From Phyllobacterium phragmitis (lineage in GTDB: Bacteria; Pseudomonadota; Alphaproteobacteria; Rhizobiales; Rhizobiaceae), in the NCBI RefSeq assembly GCF_002980495.1, contig NZ_PVBR01000010.1:115526-179525 (forward strand): a stretch of 64,000 nt of DNA, in the 5' to 3' direction. The notes beneath the pieces are model-generated. The model did not search any database. It saw only the letters and a program-made list of their open reading frames with translations, and was not told where the DNA came from. A program made the position numbers and the translations under genes. Below are positions 1 to 9,107 of this stretch, one piece after another. Within the stretch, counting starts at the first letter, position 1; each line of letters starts with the position of its first letter.

Positions 1-1
1 G

Positions 2-310
2 AAAGCGCTGGAGAAGGCGGGCTATCATGTAACCCATTTCGACAATGGCGCCAGCGCCTATGAGCGGCTTCGCGAAGAGCCGTTTTCGCTGCTTTTGACC
101 GATATCGTCATGCCGGAAATGGACGGGATAGAACTGGCGCGGCGCGCCACCGAGATCGACCCGGACCTCAAGGTCATGTTCATCACTGGCTTTGCCGCAG
201 TCGCGCTCAATCCGGATTCGAACGCGCCCAAGGATGCGAAGGTCCTGTCGAAGCCATTCCATTTGCGCGATCTCGTCAACGAGATCGAAAAGATGCTGGT
301 CGCGGCCTGA
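2..310 (+). CDS. cpdR: Response regulator CpdR, 5'-truncated by the window edge
   Basis: Single-domain receiver protein that, when unphosphorylated, directs the ClpXP protease to the cell pole in Caulobacter and controls cell-cycle progression in rhizobia. Frame 2 is open from the first base, so the start codon and the N-terminal beta strand with the acidic pocket lie outside the window. Visible are the phospho-acceptor Asp in LLTDIVMPEMDG (codon 101-103), the conserved Thr in FITG and the Lys in SKPF. The C-terminus LVNEIEKML closes the fold with no output domain, which fits CpdR (about 120 aa; 102 are present). The call rests on the close match of the visible part to rhizobial CpdR as I remember it. 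Confidence 0.85.
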   Translation, partial: KALEKAGYHVTHFDNGASAYERLREEPFSLLLTDIVMPEMDGIELARRATEIDPDLKVMFITGFAAVALNPDSNAPKDAKVLSKPFHLRDLVNEIEKMLVAA

Positions 311-418
311 CCGGGACCGCCTTATGGCGCCCCGCCGGGTAGCAGATGAAAAACCGGCGGAAGTGCAAAATCAGCATTGACGGGCGCATGCCGATATGGT
401 GTATGCGCCTCCACGGAT

Positions 419-493
419 GGGCGTGTAGCTCAGCGGGAGAGCACTGCATTGACATTGCAGGGGTCACAGGTTCAATCCCTGTCACGCCCACCA
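419..493 (+). tRNA. tRNA-Val (anticodon GAC)
   Basis: Full cloverleaf: 7-bp acceptor stem GGGCGTG/CACGCCC, D arm TAGCTCAGCGGGAGAGCA, anticodon stem CTGCA/TGCAG with loop TTGACAT giving anticodon GAC at 451-453, and T arm with GGTTCAATCCC. The CCA end is encoded (491-493). No integrase or duplicated 3' end is seen beside it, so nothing suggests use as an attachment site here. Confidence 0.97.
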
Positions 494-553
494 TCCTTTC
501 AAAGACTTAGCAGCGATTTACATAGTTCCCGATAGGCTCAATGGACCGCCGCT

Positions 554-1465
554 TCAGTCCAGCAGCGCCTCCCCCAGAAAATGCGTCGAAAAGCTGCGCG
601 TCTCGCGCTTGATGAAATCGGTCAGAACACGGACCCGCGGCGCCGCGACGACGTCATCGTGACAGCTCAGCCAATAATCGCGCACCAGATGCATTTCCCC
701 AGGCAATACCGGCACCAGAGAGTCATGTTTGCTGGCGATATAGTAAGGCAGCACACATAGGCCATAACCGGCCAACGCCGCGCTCAACTGCGCGTGGATG
801 CTGGAACTCTGGTAGGCAGGTCGCAGGCCTGGCAGTATCTCGCGCATGTAATCGAGCCCCGGTGTGAACACCATGTCCTCGATATAACCGATGAAGGGGT
901 GAGTGGAGAGATCCTTACGCTGCCGGATCGGCATGTGGCGCGTGAGATAGTCGCGCGAGCCATAGATGAAAAGGCGGTAGGAGGTAATCTTCTCATGCTG
1001 GTAGGCCCCGGTGCGTGGCGGATGCAGCGTAATGGACAATTCCGCCTCGCGCCGCGACAAAGACACGATCTGTTGGATGGTGACGACCTCCACCGACAGC
1101 CCGGGATAGGCCTGCGCCATGACCGGCAGACGTTCGGCCAGAAAGAAGTTTCCGAACCCCTCGAGCGTGCTTAAGCGCACCACACCGGAAAGCGATGCCA
1201 TATTGCCGGAAGCTTCCGTCTGGAATTTCGCCGCCTCGCGCTCCATGAGCTCTGCCGGCTCCATCAGCCTTTCGCCAAGCGGCGTCAGCATATAGCCACG
1301 CGGATTGCGCTCGAAAAGCTTGGCCGACAGCGCCTGCTCCAGGCGGTCGATCCGCCGGGAAACGGTGACATGGTTCGTCCTCAGCTTACGCGCCGCCGTC
1401 GATAACTGCCCCGTGCGCGCCACAGCCAGAAAATATTGCAGATCGTCCCATGTGAACTGCCGCAC
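554..1465 (-). CDS. LysR-family transcriptional regulator
   Basis: 303-aa LTTR with an N-terminal winged HTH (about residues 5-64, core AARKLRTNHVTVSRRIDRLE, then LFERNPRGYMLT) and a C-terminal periplasmic-binding-like effector domain. The GTG at 1465 was chosen because it follows an ideal Shine-Dalgarno AGGAGGG (complement of 1471-1477). A longer in-frame reading to 1573 adds 36 residues that do not look like an LTTR N-terminus. It is divergent from the ABC importer/GMC oxidoreductase operon, so it probably controls that operon and itself. The inducer cannot be read from the sequence. Confidence 0.9.
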   Translation of the reverse strand: MRQFTWDDLQYFLAVARTGQLSTAARKLRTNHVTVSRRIDRLEQALSAKLFERNPRGYMLTPLGERLMEPAELMEREAAKFQTEASGNMASLSGVVRLSTLEGFGNFFLAERLPVMAQAYPGLSVEVVTIQQIVSLSRREAELSITLHPPRTGAYQHEKITSYRLFIYGSRDYLTRHMPIRQRKDLSTHPFIGYIEDMVFTPGLDYMREILPGLRPAYQSSSIHAQLSAALAGYGLCVLPYYIASKHDSLVPVLPGEMHLVRDYWLSCHDDVVAAPRVRVLTDFIKRETRSFSTHFLGEALLD

Positions 1466-1772
1466 TGCGTCCCTCCTGCAAATTTGCGCCCCAGCTTCGG
1501 TTAGCCTAAAATCAGATGTACGTATTTGTACAGAACCTGTTCGAAAATTGTTGTTCTTGTACGCATTTGTCAATGCTACGTTTTAAGAACACGTGATAGC
1601 CGAGAATAAGAAAAACGGCCTATGATGTGGGAGGAGCCATCGCACGCGAGCTCCACGGCAGGGAGCGCCGTGGAACTCGCGGAACTATCATGACACAATC
1701 GAGACTATCCGGCCGCTGAAACCGGAGCCAATCCCGTTTCAACGAGCGCCGCATCATTGGGAGGAGACCAAG
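1466..1772. promoter_or_regulatory. Divergent LysR/ABC-operon control region with a direct repeat
   Basis: This 307-base gap separates the divergent LysR gene and the importer operon. It holds a direct repeat, TGTACG(T/C)ATTTGT, at 1517-1529 and 1558-1570, offset by 41 bp (about four helical turns), as expected for two LTTR dimer sites on one DNA face. A strong ribosome site GGGAGGAG precedes the ATG at 1773. The rest shows no gene. Confidence 0.4.
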
Positions 1773-2981
1773 ATGAAGCTATTGGCAATCGCATCCGCCG
1801 CCTTGTTGGCCGCGTCAGTCATTCCGGCACAGAGCGCCGAGATCTCCGACGGCAAGGTCAAGATCGGCATCCTTAACGACCAGTCCGGCGTCTACGCCGA
1901 TTTCGGCGGTAAATGGTCTTATGAAGCCGCCAGAATGGCCGCGGAGGATTTCGGTGGCAAGGTTCTCGACACCCCGATCGAGATCATCACCGCCGACCAC
2001 CAGAACAAGGCGGATATCGCGTCGAATATTGCGCGCCAATGGTATGATACGGAGCAGGTCGATTCCATCATGGAGCTGACCACCTCATCGGTAGCTCTCG
2101 CTGTTCAGGGACTTTCCAAGGAAAAGCAGAAAATCACCATCTCCACTGGTCCCGCCACGACCGAACTGACGGGAAAGCAGTGCTCGCCCTATGGCTTCCA
2201 TTGGGCCTATGACACGCATGCGCTGGCCGTCGGCACCGGTGGCGCGCTGGTCGAGCAGGGCGGCGACACCTGGTTCTTCCTCACCGCCGACTACGCCTTC
2301 GGCTATTCGCTCGAGGACCAGACTTCGCAATTCGTCAAATCGAAGGGCGGACAGGTGCTCGGCGCCGTCAGGCATCCGCTCGCCACAACGGACTATTCGT
2401 CATTTCTGCTGCAGGCCCAGGCTTCCGGCGCCAAGGTGATCGGTCTTGCCAATGCCGGCCTCGACACGGCGAACGCCATCAAGCAGGCCTCCGAATTCGG
2501 CATCGTTGCCGGCGGCCAGCGTCTTGCGGCCCTTCTTTTCACCCTTTCGGAAGTCCATGGCCTCGGCCTCGAGGCAGCGCAGGGTCTGACGCTGACCGAA
2601 GGCTTCTACTGGGATCGGGACGATGAATCGCGCGCCTTCGGACGCAAGTTCTTCGAGCGCACGGGCCGCATGCCCAACATGATCCATGCCGGCACCTATT
2701 CGGCGGTGACGCAATATCTGAAAGCCATTCAAGCTGCGGGCACCGACGAAACAGAGGCCGTCGCCAAGAAGCTTCATGAAATGCCTGTTGAAGACGTCTT
2801 TGCGCGTGGCGGCAAGGTCCAGGTGAACGGCCGTATGGTCTACGACATGTATCTGATGGAGGTCAAAAAGCCGGACGAAAGCAAGGAACCCTGGGATTAT
2901 TACAAGGTTCTGGCAACCATTCCCGGCGATCAGGCTTATCTGACCGCACAGGAAAGCGGCTGCCCGCTGGTTTCGCAATAA
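1773..2981 (+). CDS. Branched-chain-amino-acid-type ABC transporter substrate-binding protein
   Basis: 402-aa periplasmic binding protein of the type-1 (LivJ/LivK, HAAT) fold. Residues 1-21 form a Sec signal peptide (KLLAIASAALLAASVIPAQSA, cleavage near AQSA-EIS). The mature start GKVKIGILNDQSGVYADFGG is the classic first beta strand and ligand loop. It heads an operon with two ATPases and two permeases (2992-6397) and a GMC oxidoreductase. That end gene suggests the solute is an alcohol, an acid or an aromatic rather than leucine, because this binding-protein subfamily is often recruited to such compounds. The ligand is unknown. Confidence 0.9.
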   Translation: MKLLAIASAALLAASVIPAQSAEISDGKVKIGILNDQSGVYADFGGKWSYEAARMAAEDFGGKVLDTPIEIITADHQNKADIASNIARQWYDTEQVDSIMELTTSSVALAVQGLSKEKQKITISTGPATTELTGKQCSPYGFHWAYDTHALAVGTGGALVEQGGDTWFFLTADYAFGYSLEDQTSQFVKSKGGQVLGAVRHPLATTDYSSFLLQAQASGAKVIGLANAGLDTANAIKQASEFGIVAGGQRLAALLFTLSEVHGLGLEAAQGLTLTEGFYWDRDDESRAFGRKFFERTGRMPNMIHAGTYSAVTQYLKAIQAAGTDETEAVAKKLHEMPVEDVFARGGKVQVNGRMVYDMYLMEVKKPDESKEPWDYYKVLATIPGDQAYLTAQESGCPLVSQ

Positions 2982-2991
2982 GGGCCCTGGG

Positions 2992-3807
2992 ATGACAGTG
3001 GCAATCACGGCTGGCACGGCGAATGCGAAGGCTTCACCGGGTTCCGATGACGAAGGTGCGCGGGTGGTTCTCTCCGCCCGCGGCCTGCGTAAGGATTTTG
3101 GCGGCTTCAACGCCGTCAACAATGTCGATCTCGACGTGCACCATGCCAAGGTGCACGCGCTGATCGGTCCGAATGGCGCGGGCAAGACCACGGTCTTCAA
3201 CCTGCTCACCAAATTCCTGCAACCGACCAGCGGCACGATTACGCTTCTCGGCGAAAACATCACCAGAATGCCGCCGGCCAAGGTCGCGCGGATGGGGCTC
3301 GTTCGCTCCTTCCAGATATCGGCAATCTTTCCGCACCTGACCGTGCTTGAGAACGTCCGCGTCGCGCTGCAGAGGCCGAACGGGCTCGCGGTACAGTTCT
3401 GGCGGCCGATGAGCGCGCTCGATGAGCTCAATGAACGGGCGATGCAGTTTCTCGAACAGGTCGGACTCAACGACGCTCGCCACGCGCTTGCTGCGGATCT
3501 TTCCTATGGACGCAAACGCGTGCTCGAAATCGCCACCACGCTAGCGCTCGATCCGAAAGTCCTTCTTCTCGACGAGCCGATGGCCGGCATGGGCCAGGAG
3601 GATGTCGGCAATGTCGCCCGTCTCATCAGCAAGGTGGCGCAGGACCGCGCCGTGCTGATGGTCGAACACAATCTGAGAGTCGTCGCCGACATATGCGATC
3701 ACGTGACGGTACTGCAGCGTGGTGAAATCCTCGCCGCCGGCGACTACCGTACCGTCAGCCAGGACGAGCGCGTCCGCATCGCCTATATGGGAACTGAGCA
3801 TGAGTGA
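2992..3807 (+). CDS. ABC transporter ATP-binding protein, LivG type
   Basis: 271-aa cytoplasmic ATPase of a HAAT-family importer. Walker A is GPNGAGKTT (about residues 59-67), the Q-loop lies in VRSFQIS, the signature region is the degenerate LSYGRKRVLEIA found in LivG proteins, and Walker B is KVLLLDEPMAGM followed by the switch His in MVEHN. An N-terminal stretch of about 25 residues (TAGTANAKASPGSDDEG) is longer than usual, so the true start could be further in. The stop overlaps the next gene's start by 8 bases. Confidence 0.92.
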   Translation: MTVAITAGTANAKASPGSDDEGARVVLSARGLRKDFGGFNAVNNVDLDVHHAKVHALIGPNGAGKTTVFNLLTKFLQPTSGTITLLGENITRMPPAKVARMGLVRSFQISAIFPHLTVLENVRVALQRPNGLAVQFWRPMSALDELNERAMQFLEQVGLNDARHALAADLSYGRKRVLEIATTLALDPKVLLLDEPMAGMGQEDVGNVARLISKVAQDRAVLMVEHNLRVVADICDHVTVLQRGEILAAGDYRTVSQDERVRIAYMGTEHE

Positions 3808-4510
3808 GGGAAAACCACTGCTCGCTGTCCGCGATCTCAACGCCTGGTATGGCGAGGGCCACGCGCTGCATGGCGTCAACCTCGACATTCATCAGGGAGA
3901 AACCGTGACCCTGATCGGCCGCAACGGCGTCGGCAAGACCACGACGCTGCGCGCCATCATGGGCATCATCCGCAAGCGCACCGGCTCCGTCACCTTTGAC
4001 GGCCACGACCTCATGCGGCTTCCGCTGCACAGAACGGCTCATACCGGCATCGGCTTCGTGCCGGAGGAGCGTGGCATCTTCGCCAGCCTCAGCGTCGAGG
4101 AAAATCTGCTGCTGCCGCCCGCCATTGCAAAAAATGGCATGTCGGTCGCGGAAATCTTCGACCTGTTCCCCAATCTGAAGGAGCGGCGCAACAGCCCCGG
4201 CACCAAGCTTTCCGGCGGTGAGCAACAGATGCTGGCGATCGCCCGCATCCTGCGTACCGGCGTCAAGCTGCTGCTGCTCGACGAACCGACAGAGGGACTT
4301 GCGCCCGTCATCGTCCAGCGCATCGGCGAAGTGCTGGCGACGCTGAAGAAGCGCGGTATCACGGTGCTGCTCGTCGAACAGAATTTCCGCTTCGCCGCCA
4401 AGGTCGCCGACCGCTTCTACGTCATGGAGCACGGTCACGTGACCGAAAGCTTCGATGTGGCGGAACTGCCGCAGCATATGCCGATGCTCAACGAAGCACT
4501 GGGAGTGTAA
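3800..4510 (+). CDS. ABC transporter ATP-binding protein, LivF type
   Basis: 236-aa ATPase, second nucleotide-binding subunit of the importer. Walker A is GRNGVGKTT (about residues 40-48), the signature is canonical (LSGGEQQMLAIAR), Walker B is LLLLDEPTEGLAP and the switch is LLVEQN. The ATG at 3800 overlaps the end of the LivG-type gene (ATGAGTGA), which implies translational coupling. A longer in-frame reading from 3719 would run deep into livG and is unlikely. Confidence 0.93.
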   Translation: MSEGKPLLAVRDLNAWYGEGHALHGVNLDIHQGETVTLIGRNGVGKTTTLRAIMGIIRKRTGSVTFDGHDLMRLPLHRTAHTGIGFVPEERGIFASLSVEENLLLPPAIAKNGMSVAEIFDLFPNLKERRNSPGTKLSGGEQQMLAIARILRTGVKLLLLDEPTEGLAPVIVQRIGEVLATLKKRGITVLLVEQNFRFAAKVADRFYVMEHGHVTESFDVAELPQHMPMLNEALGV

Positions 4511-4515
4511 CGGTC

Positions 4516-5403
4516 ATGATCATGATCTTCGGGATACCCGTCCAGGCCCTGCTCGGACAATTGCTGGTCGGCCTTATCAACGGCTCCTTCTATGCCATGC
4601 TGAGCCTTGGCCTCGCCATTATCTTCGGGCTCCTGCGCGTCATCAATTTCGCCCATGGCGCGCAATATATGCTGGGCGCATTCGTCGGCTATCTGCTCCT
4701 GACGCAACTCGGCATCGGCTATTGGCCGGCCCTGGTCCTCGCGCCCCTCATCATCGGGCTTGCCGGAGCCGTCGTGGAACGGACGGCGCTGTCGCGTCTC
4801 TACAATCTCGATCCGCTCTATGGGCTCCTCTTCACCTTCGGCCTGGCGCTCGTCATCGAGGGCACCTTCCGCTATTATTACGGCGCGGCCGGGCAGCCCT
4901 ATGCCGTGCCGCCTTCGCTGGCCGGCGGACAGAATCTCGGCTTTATGTTCCTGCCCAACTATCGCGCCTGGGTGGTCGTCGCCTCGCTCATCGTCTGCCT
5001 CGGAACATGGCTCCTGATCGAGAAGACCAGACTTGGCGCCTATCTGCGTGCCGCAACGGAAAACCCGACGCTGGTCAAGGCCTTCGGCATCAATGTGCCG
5101 CTGCTCCTCACCTTTACCTACGGACTCGGCTCCGCGCTCGCCGGTCTCGCGGGCGTCATGGCAGCCCCGATCTATCAGGTCAGTCCGCTGATGGGCTCCA
5201 ACATCATCATCGTCGTCTTCGCCGTGGTCGTCGTCGGCGGCATGGGCTCCATTCTCGGCGCCATCGTCACCGGCTATCTGCTCGGCCTGTGCGAAGGGCT
5301 GACCAAGGTTTTCTATCCCGAGGCGTCCAATATCGTGATCTTCGTCATCATGGCGATCGTGCTCTTGATCCGCCCAGCCGGACTGTTCGGAAAGGAGGCG
5401 TAA
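4516..5403 (+). CDS. Branched-chain-amino-acid-type ABC permease, LivH type
   Basis: 295-aa inner-membrane permease with about eight hydrophobic segments. It starts GQLLVGLINGSFYAMLSLGLAI and has the conserved INFAHG motif (about residues 43-48), both diagnostic of LivH. The C-terminal GGMGSILGAIVTGYLLGL is the permease coupling region. It pairs with the LivM-type subunit directly downstream. Confidence 0.93.
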   Translation: MIMIFGIPVQALLGQLLVGLINGSFYAMLSLGLAIIFGLLRVINFAHGAQYMLGAFVGYLLLTQLGIGYWPALVLAPLIIGLAGAVVERTALSRLYNLDPLYGLLFTFGLALVIEGTFRYYYGAAGQPYAVPPSLAGGQNLGFMFLPNYRAWVVVASLIVCLGTWLLIEKTRLGAYLRAATENPTLVKAFGINVPLLLTFTYGLGSALAGLAGVMAAPIYQVSPLMGSNIIIVVFAVVVVGGMGSILGAIVTGYLLGLCEGLTKVFYPEASNIVIFVIMAIVLLIRPAGLFGKEA

Positions 5404-5404
5404 G

Positions 5405-6397
5405 ATGGCCGAAACCGCTCTCACATCATTGGCAAGACGGGACGGGAAATCCGGCGCGAATTTCCTGCAGATTGCCCTGATCGTCATCTGCATCGGTGCG
5501 CTCGTTGCCGCCCCCTTCTTCTTTTATCCGATCTTCATCATGAAGGTGCTGTGCTTCGCGCTCTTCGCCTGCGCCTTCAATCTGCTCCTCGGCTATACCG
5601 GGCTTCTGTCCTTCGGCCATGCCGCCTTCTTCGGCGGAGCGGCCTATATCACCGCGCACGCCGTCAAGGAATGGGGCCTTCCCCCTGAAATCAGCATCCT
5701 GATCGGTGTTGTCGGGGCAGCGGCTCTGGGCCTGGTGATCGGCTTTCTCGCCATTCGCCGCCAGGGCATTTATTTCGCCATGGTAACGCTGGCGCTGGCG
5801 CAGATGTTCTATTTCTTCTGCCTGCAATCCGATTTCACCAAGGGCGAGGACGGCATCCAGGGTGTTCCGCGCGGCCATCTCTTCGGCTTCATCGATCTCA
5901 ACGTGCCGATAAACATGTATTACATGGTCCTCGGTATATTCCTGATCGGTGTCTTCGCCATCTGGCGCATCATCAACTCGCCCTTCGGCATGATTCTTAA
6001 ATCCGTGCGCGAGAACGAACCCCGCGCCATTTCGCTCGGCTATTCCGTCGGCAAGTACAAGCTCGCCGCCTTCGTCATGTCGGCAGCACTCGCCGGCCTC
6101 GCAGGCGCGGTCAAGGCGCTGGTCTTTCAGTTCGCCACGCTTACCGACGTATCCTGGCAGATGTCGGGCGAGGTCATCCTGATGACCCTTCTCGGCGGCA
6201 TCGGCACGCTTATCGGCCCGATCGTCGGCGCAGCCCTGGTCGTGACGCTGCAGAATTATCTCGCGACATCGGATTTTCCCGTCACGGTCGTCACCGGCGC
6301 GATCTTCATGATCTGCGTGCTGTTGTTTAGGCGCGGCATCATCGGAGAGCTCTATGCATCGCGGCTTGGCCGCAAGCTGATGATGAAACGCGATTGA
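5405..6397 (+). CDS. Branched-chain-amino-acid-type ABC permease, LivM type
   Basis: 330-aa membrane permease. Diagnostic LivM motifs are GYTGLLSFGHAAFFGGAAY (about residues 65-83) and the coupling loop EVILMTLLGGIGTLIGPIVG near the C-terminus. The N-terminus is a short cytoplasmic stretch before the first transmembrane segment. A ribosome site GGAGG is supplied by the end of the preceding gene, one base upstream of this ATG's codon frame. Confidence 0.93.
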   Translation: MAETALTSLARRDGKSGANFLQIALIVICIGALVAAPFFFYPIFIMKVLCFALFACAFNLLLGYTGLLSFGHAAFFGGAAYITAHAVKEWGLPPEISILIGVVGAAALGLVIGFLAIRRQGIYFAMVTLALAQMFYFFCLQSDFTKGEDGIQGVPRGHLFGFIDLNVPINMYYMVLGIFLIGVFAIWRIINSPFGMILKSVRENEPRAISLGYSVGKYKLAAFVMSAALAGLAGAVKALVFQFATLTDVSWQMSGEVILMTLLGGIGTLIGPIVGAALVVTLQNYLATSDFPVTVVTGAIFMICVLLFRRGIIGELYASRLGRKLMMKRD

Positions 6398-6401
6398 CGC
6401 C

Positions 6402-7997
6402 ATGGCCGACAGCTACGATTACATCATCGTCGGTGCAGGCACCGCCGGCTGCGCTCTCGCCAACCGTCTCTCCGCGGATCCCAATATATCAGTCCTGCTG
6501 CTGGAAGCCGGCGCCAAAGACAATTACCCCTGGATCCACATTCCGGTCGGCTATCTCTATTGCATCGGCAATGCGCGCACCGACTGGTGCTTCATCACCG
6601 AGCCGGAGCCCGGGCTCAACGGCCGCGCCCTCGGCTATCCCCGCGGCAAGGTGCTGGGCGGCTGCTCCTCGATCAACGGCATGATCTACATGCGCGGTCA
6701 GGCGCGTGATTATGATCTGTGGCGGCAGGCGGGCTGCACCGGCTGGGGCTGGGACGATGTCCTGCCCTATTTCAAGAAATCCGAGGATTATTACGCCGGC
6801 GCAGACGAAATGCACGGCGCGGGCGGCGAATGGCGCATCGAAAACGCCAGGCTGCATTGGGATATTCTCGATGCTTTCCGCGATGCGGCGGAGGCCGCCG
6901 GCATCCCGCGTACCGATGATTTCAACCGCGGCGATAATGAAGGCTCCTCCTATTTCAAGGTCAACCAGAAACGTGGCATCCGCTGGAACTCCGCGAAGGC
7001 CTTTCTGCGTCCAGCCCTGGGCAGGCGCAATCTCAAGGTGGAAACAGGCGCGCATGTCCGGCGCCTGCTTCTCGAAGGGCTGAAAGCGGCAGGCGTCGAG
7101 TTCGACCAGAGGGGCGGTACACGCAGTATCCACGCACGGCGCGAGATCATCCTTTGCGCCGGCTCGGTCGGCTCACCGCATATTCTGGAACTCTCCGGCA
7201 TCGGCCGGGGTGATATCCTGCGTAAGGCTGGCATACCACTCGCTCTGGAGCGTAAGAACGTCGGCGAAAACCTCCAGGATCACCTGCAATTGCGCTGCGC
7301 CTATAAGGTGACCGGCATCCGCACCTTGAACGAACAGGCGAACCGGCTGACCGGCAAAGCAGCGATCGCGCTCGAATATCTGCTCAAACAGTCCGGCCCG
7401 ATGTCGATGGCCCCAAGCCAACTCGGCATCTTCACCCGCTCCGATCCCTCGTTCGACACGGCCAATCTGCAATATCATGTCCAGCCGCTGAGCCTTGAAA
7501 AGTTCGGCGAGAATGTTCACCCCTTCCCCGCTTTCACCGCCAGCGTCTGCAATCTGCGCCCCGACAGCCGCGGTTCGATCCATGTCCAAAACCCTGACTA
7601 CCGGGTGCAGCCTGCGATCCGGCCGAACTACCTCGCCACCGAAGGCGACCGCCATGTCGCCGCCGATGCGATCCGCATCACCCGCCGCATCGTTGCGCAG
7701 GAACCGCTGAAGAAATATGCTCCGCAGGAATTCAAGCCGGGTCCGCACTACCGGACCGAGGACGAATTGATGAAGGCCGCCGGCGAAATCGGCACGACGA
7801 TCTTCCACCCGGTCGGAACCTGCCGTATGGGCATCGATCCCGATGCCGTGGTCGATCCACAACTGCGCGTCAACGGCATTGAAGGGCTGCGCGTCGCCGA
7901 TGCCTCGATCATGCCGACGATCACATCAGGCAATACCAATTCGCCAACGCTGATGATCGCGGAAAAGGCTGCCGACATGATCCTCCGACGAGCCTGA
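6402..7997 (+). CDS. GMC-family FAD-dependent oxidoreductase (alcohol/choline dehydrogenase-like)
   Basis: 531-aa flavoprotein of the glucose-methanol-choline family. The N-terminal FAD dinucleotide motif is IIVGAGTAGCALANRLS, followed by GMC signature 1 (GKVLGGCSSINGMIYMRG) and signature 2 (GSVGSPHILELSGIG). The C-terminal active-site region HPVGTCRMG with GNTNSPTLMIAEKAAD carries the catalytic His. Its length equals that of choline and polyethylene-glycol dehydrogenases. As the last gene of the ABC operon, starting 4 bases after the permease stop, it probably oxidises the imported solute at a hydroxyl group. The substrate is not determinable from the sequence. Confidence 0.9.
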   Translation: MADSYDYIIVGAGTAGCALANRLSADPNISVLLLEAGAKDNYPWIHIPVGYLYCIGNARTDWCFITEPEPGLNGRALGYPRGKVLGGCSSINGMIYMRGQARDYDLWRQAGCTGWGWDDVLPYFKKSEDYYAGADEMHGAGGEWRIENARLHWDILDAFRDAAEAAGIPRTDDFNRGDNEGSSYFKVNQKRGIRWNSAKAFLRPALGRRNLKVETGAHVRRLLLEGLKAAGVEFDQRGGTRSIHARREIILCAGSVGSPHILELSGIGRGDILRKAGIPLALERKNVGENLQDHLQLRCAYKVTGIRTLNEQANRLTGKAAIALEYLLKQSGPMSMAPSQLGIFTRSDPSFDTANLQYHVQPLSLEKFGENVHPFPAFTASVCNLRPDSRGSIHVQNPDYRVQPAIRPNYLATEGDRHVAADAIRITRRIVAQEPLKKYAPQEFKPGPHYRTEDELMKAAGEIGTTIFHPVGTCRMGIDPDAVVDPQLRVNGIEGLRVADASIMPTITSGNTNSPTLMIAEKAADMILRRA

Positions 7998-8194
7998 CAT
8001 GCAGCCCGTCATTGAGAAGCGGATTCCCGCCAAAAGAGCCTGTCGGAAATCTTGTGCCGGACTTGCCGCACAAACGGAATAATATTTCTTGTTTATCTTT
8101 GGCCCCGCAGAAATTATGAAGCCCCATAAAGGTGGGAGCAATGGACTGCCTCTGCCTGTACGATTTCGAAATCCGAGACCCCAAGGAAACAAGA

Positions 8195-9031
8195 ATGACA
8201 CGCTCCTCTCCCAAATCGCCGGCACGCCGCGCAGGCCTCAAGGCGCTGCTCTTCTCGGCCATTGCTCTGACCGTCGGTTTCGCCGCGCCCGCATCCGGCC
8301 TTGCCCAGGAAAAGACGATCAAGGTCGGTATCATGGGTGGACAGGATGAGGAGATCTGGAAGGTCGTCGCCGCTGAGGCCGCCAAGAACGGACTAAAGAT
8401 CGAGACCGTCACCTTTGCCGACTATACCCAGCCGAACGAAGCGCTCGAGCGCAAGGAAATCGACGCCAACGCCTTCCAGCACAAGCCCTATCTCGATGCG
8501 CAGATCGAGCAGCACGGTTACAAGATCGAACCCGCCGGCTACACCGCCGTCTTTCCGATCGGTGTCTACTCGCGCAAGGTCAAAAGCCTGAGCGAGTTGA
8601 AGGACGGGGCCGTTGTAGGCGTGCCGAACGACCCTTCCAACGAGGGTCGTGCCCTGCGGGTCCTCGAAACGCAGGGCCTGATCAAGCTTAGGGATGGCGC
8701 TGGCGTCCTCGCCACGCCGATCGACATCGTCGAGAACCCGAAGAACCTTGAAATCAAGGAGCTTGATGCTGGCGTCGTCGGCCGATCGATCGACGATCTC
8801 GATGCAGCCGTAGTCAACAATGACTGGGCGCTGAAGGCCGGCCTCGATCCCATAAAGGACGTGATCGCCCGTGAATCGAAAGAGAACAATCCGTATAATA
8901 ATTTCATCGCGATCCGCACCGAGGACAAGGACACCCCTTGGGTTAAGACGCTCGTCGCCGCCTTCCAGAACGATGCGGTCAAGGATAAGCTTCTTGAAAT
9001 CTACAAGGGAACGGCACTCCCTGCCTGGTGA
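8195..9031 (+). CDS. metQ: Methionine ABC transporter substrate-binding protein (MetQ/NlpA family)
   Basis: 278-aa binding protein of the NLPA family. The start at 8195 follows AAGGAAAC. A long Sec signal peptide (about residues 1-37, ending SGLAQEKT) precedes the mature VGIMGGQDEEIWKVV. Family motifs include NAFQHKPYLD and VGVPNDPSNEGRALRVLE. Unlike E. coli MetQ there is no lipobox cysteine at the cleavage site, so the protein should be a soluble periplasmic protein rather than a lipoprotein. It is followed by metN and metI. D- or L-methionine is the expected ligand by family. Confidence 0.88.
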   Translation: MTRSSPKSPARRAGLKALLFSAIALTVGFAAPASGLAQEKTIKVGIMGGQDEEIWKVVAAEAAKNGLKIETVTFADYTQPNEALERKEIDANAFQHKPYLDAQIEQHGYKIEPAGYTAVFPIGVYSRKVKSLSELKDGAVVGVPNDPSNEGRALRVLETQGLIKLRDGAGVLATPIDIVENPKNLEIKELDAGVVGRSIDDLDAAVVNNDWALKAGLDPIKDVIARESKENNPYNNFIAIRTEDKDTPWVKTLVAAFQNDAVKDKLLEIYKGTALPAW

Positions 9032-9065
9032 AAACGCGCCAATCCAGGCTGAGCAAGTTTACAGC

Positions 9066-9100
9066 CAAACGGTTCGGATATCCCATATCCGGACCGTTTG
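9066..9100 (+). terminator. Hairpin at the metQ-metN junction (attenuator or partial terminator)
   Basis: Two 16-base arms, CAAACGGTTCGGATAT (9066-9081) and its complement (9085-9100, one G-U pair), enclose a CCC loop. No proper T-tract follows (TGCTTAAATG), so full termination is doubtful. It sits 35 bases after the metQ stop and just before metN, where it could protect metQ mRNA or lower metN expression. Confidence 0.5.
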
Positions 9101-9107
9101 TGCTTAA

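Noticed and set aside
419..493. tRNA-Val as an integration site for a genomic island
   Set aside because: No integrase gene or duplicated tRNA 3' end was seen nearby; the following genes look like ordinary chromosome.
1466..1573. A 36-residue N-terminal extension of the LysR protein
   Set aside because: The GTG at 1465 has a perfect Shine-Dalgarno and gives the standard LTTR N-terminus; the extension overlaps the putative operator.
7998..8194. Possible SAM riboswitch upstream of metQ
   Set aside because: SAM-II elements are common before alphaproteobacterial methionine genes, but I could not form the pseudoknot or find the conserved core. Only a weak TTGTGC/GCACAA hairpin is present.
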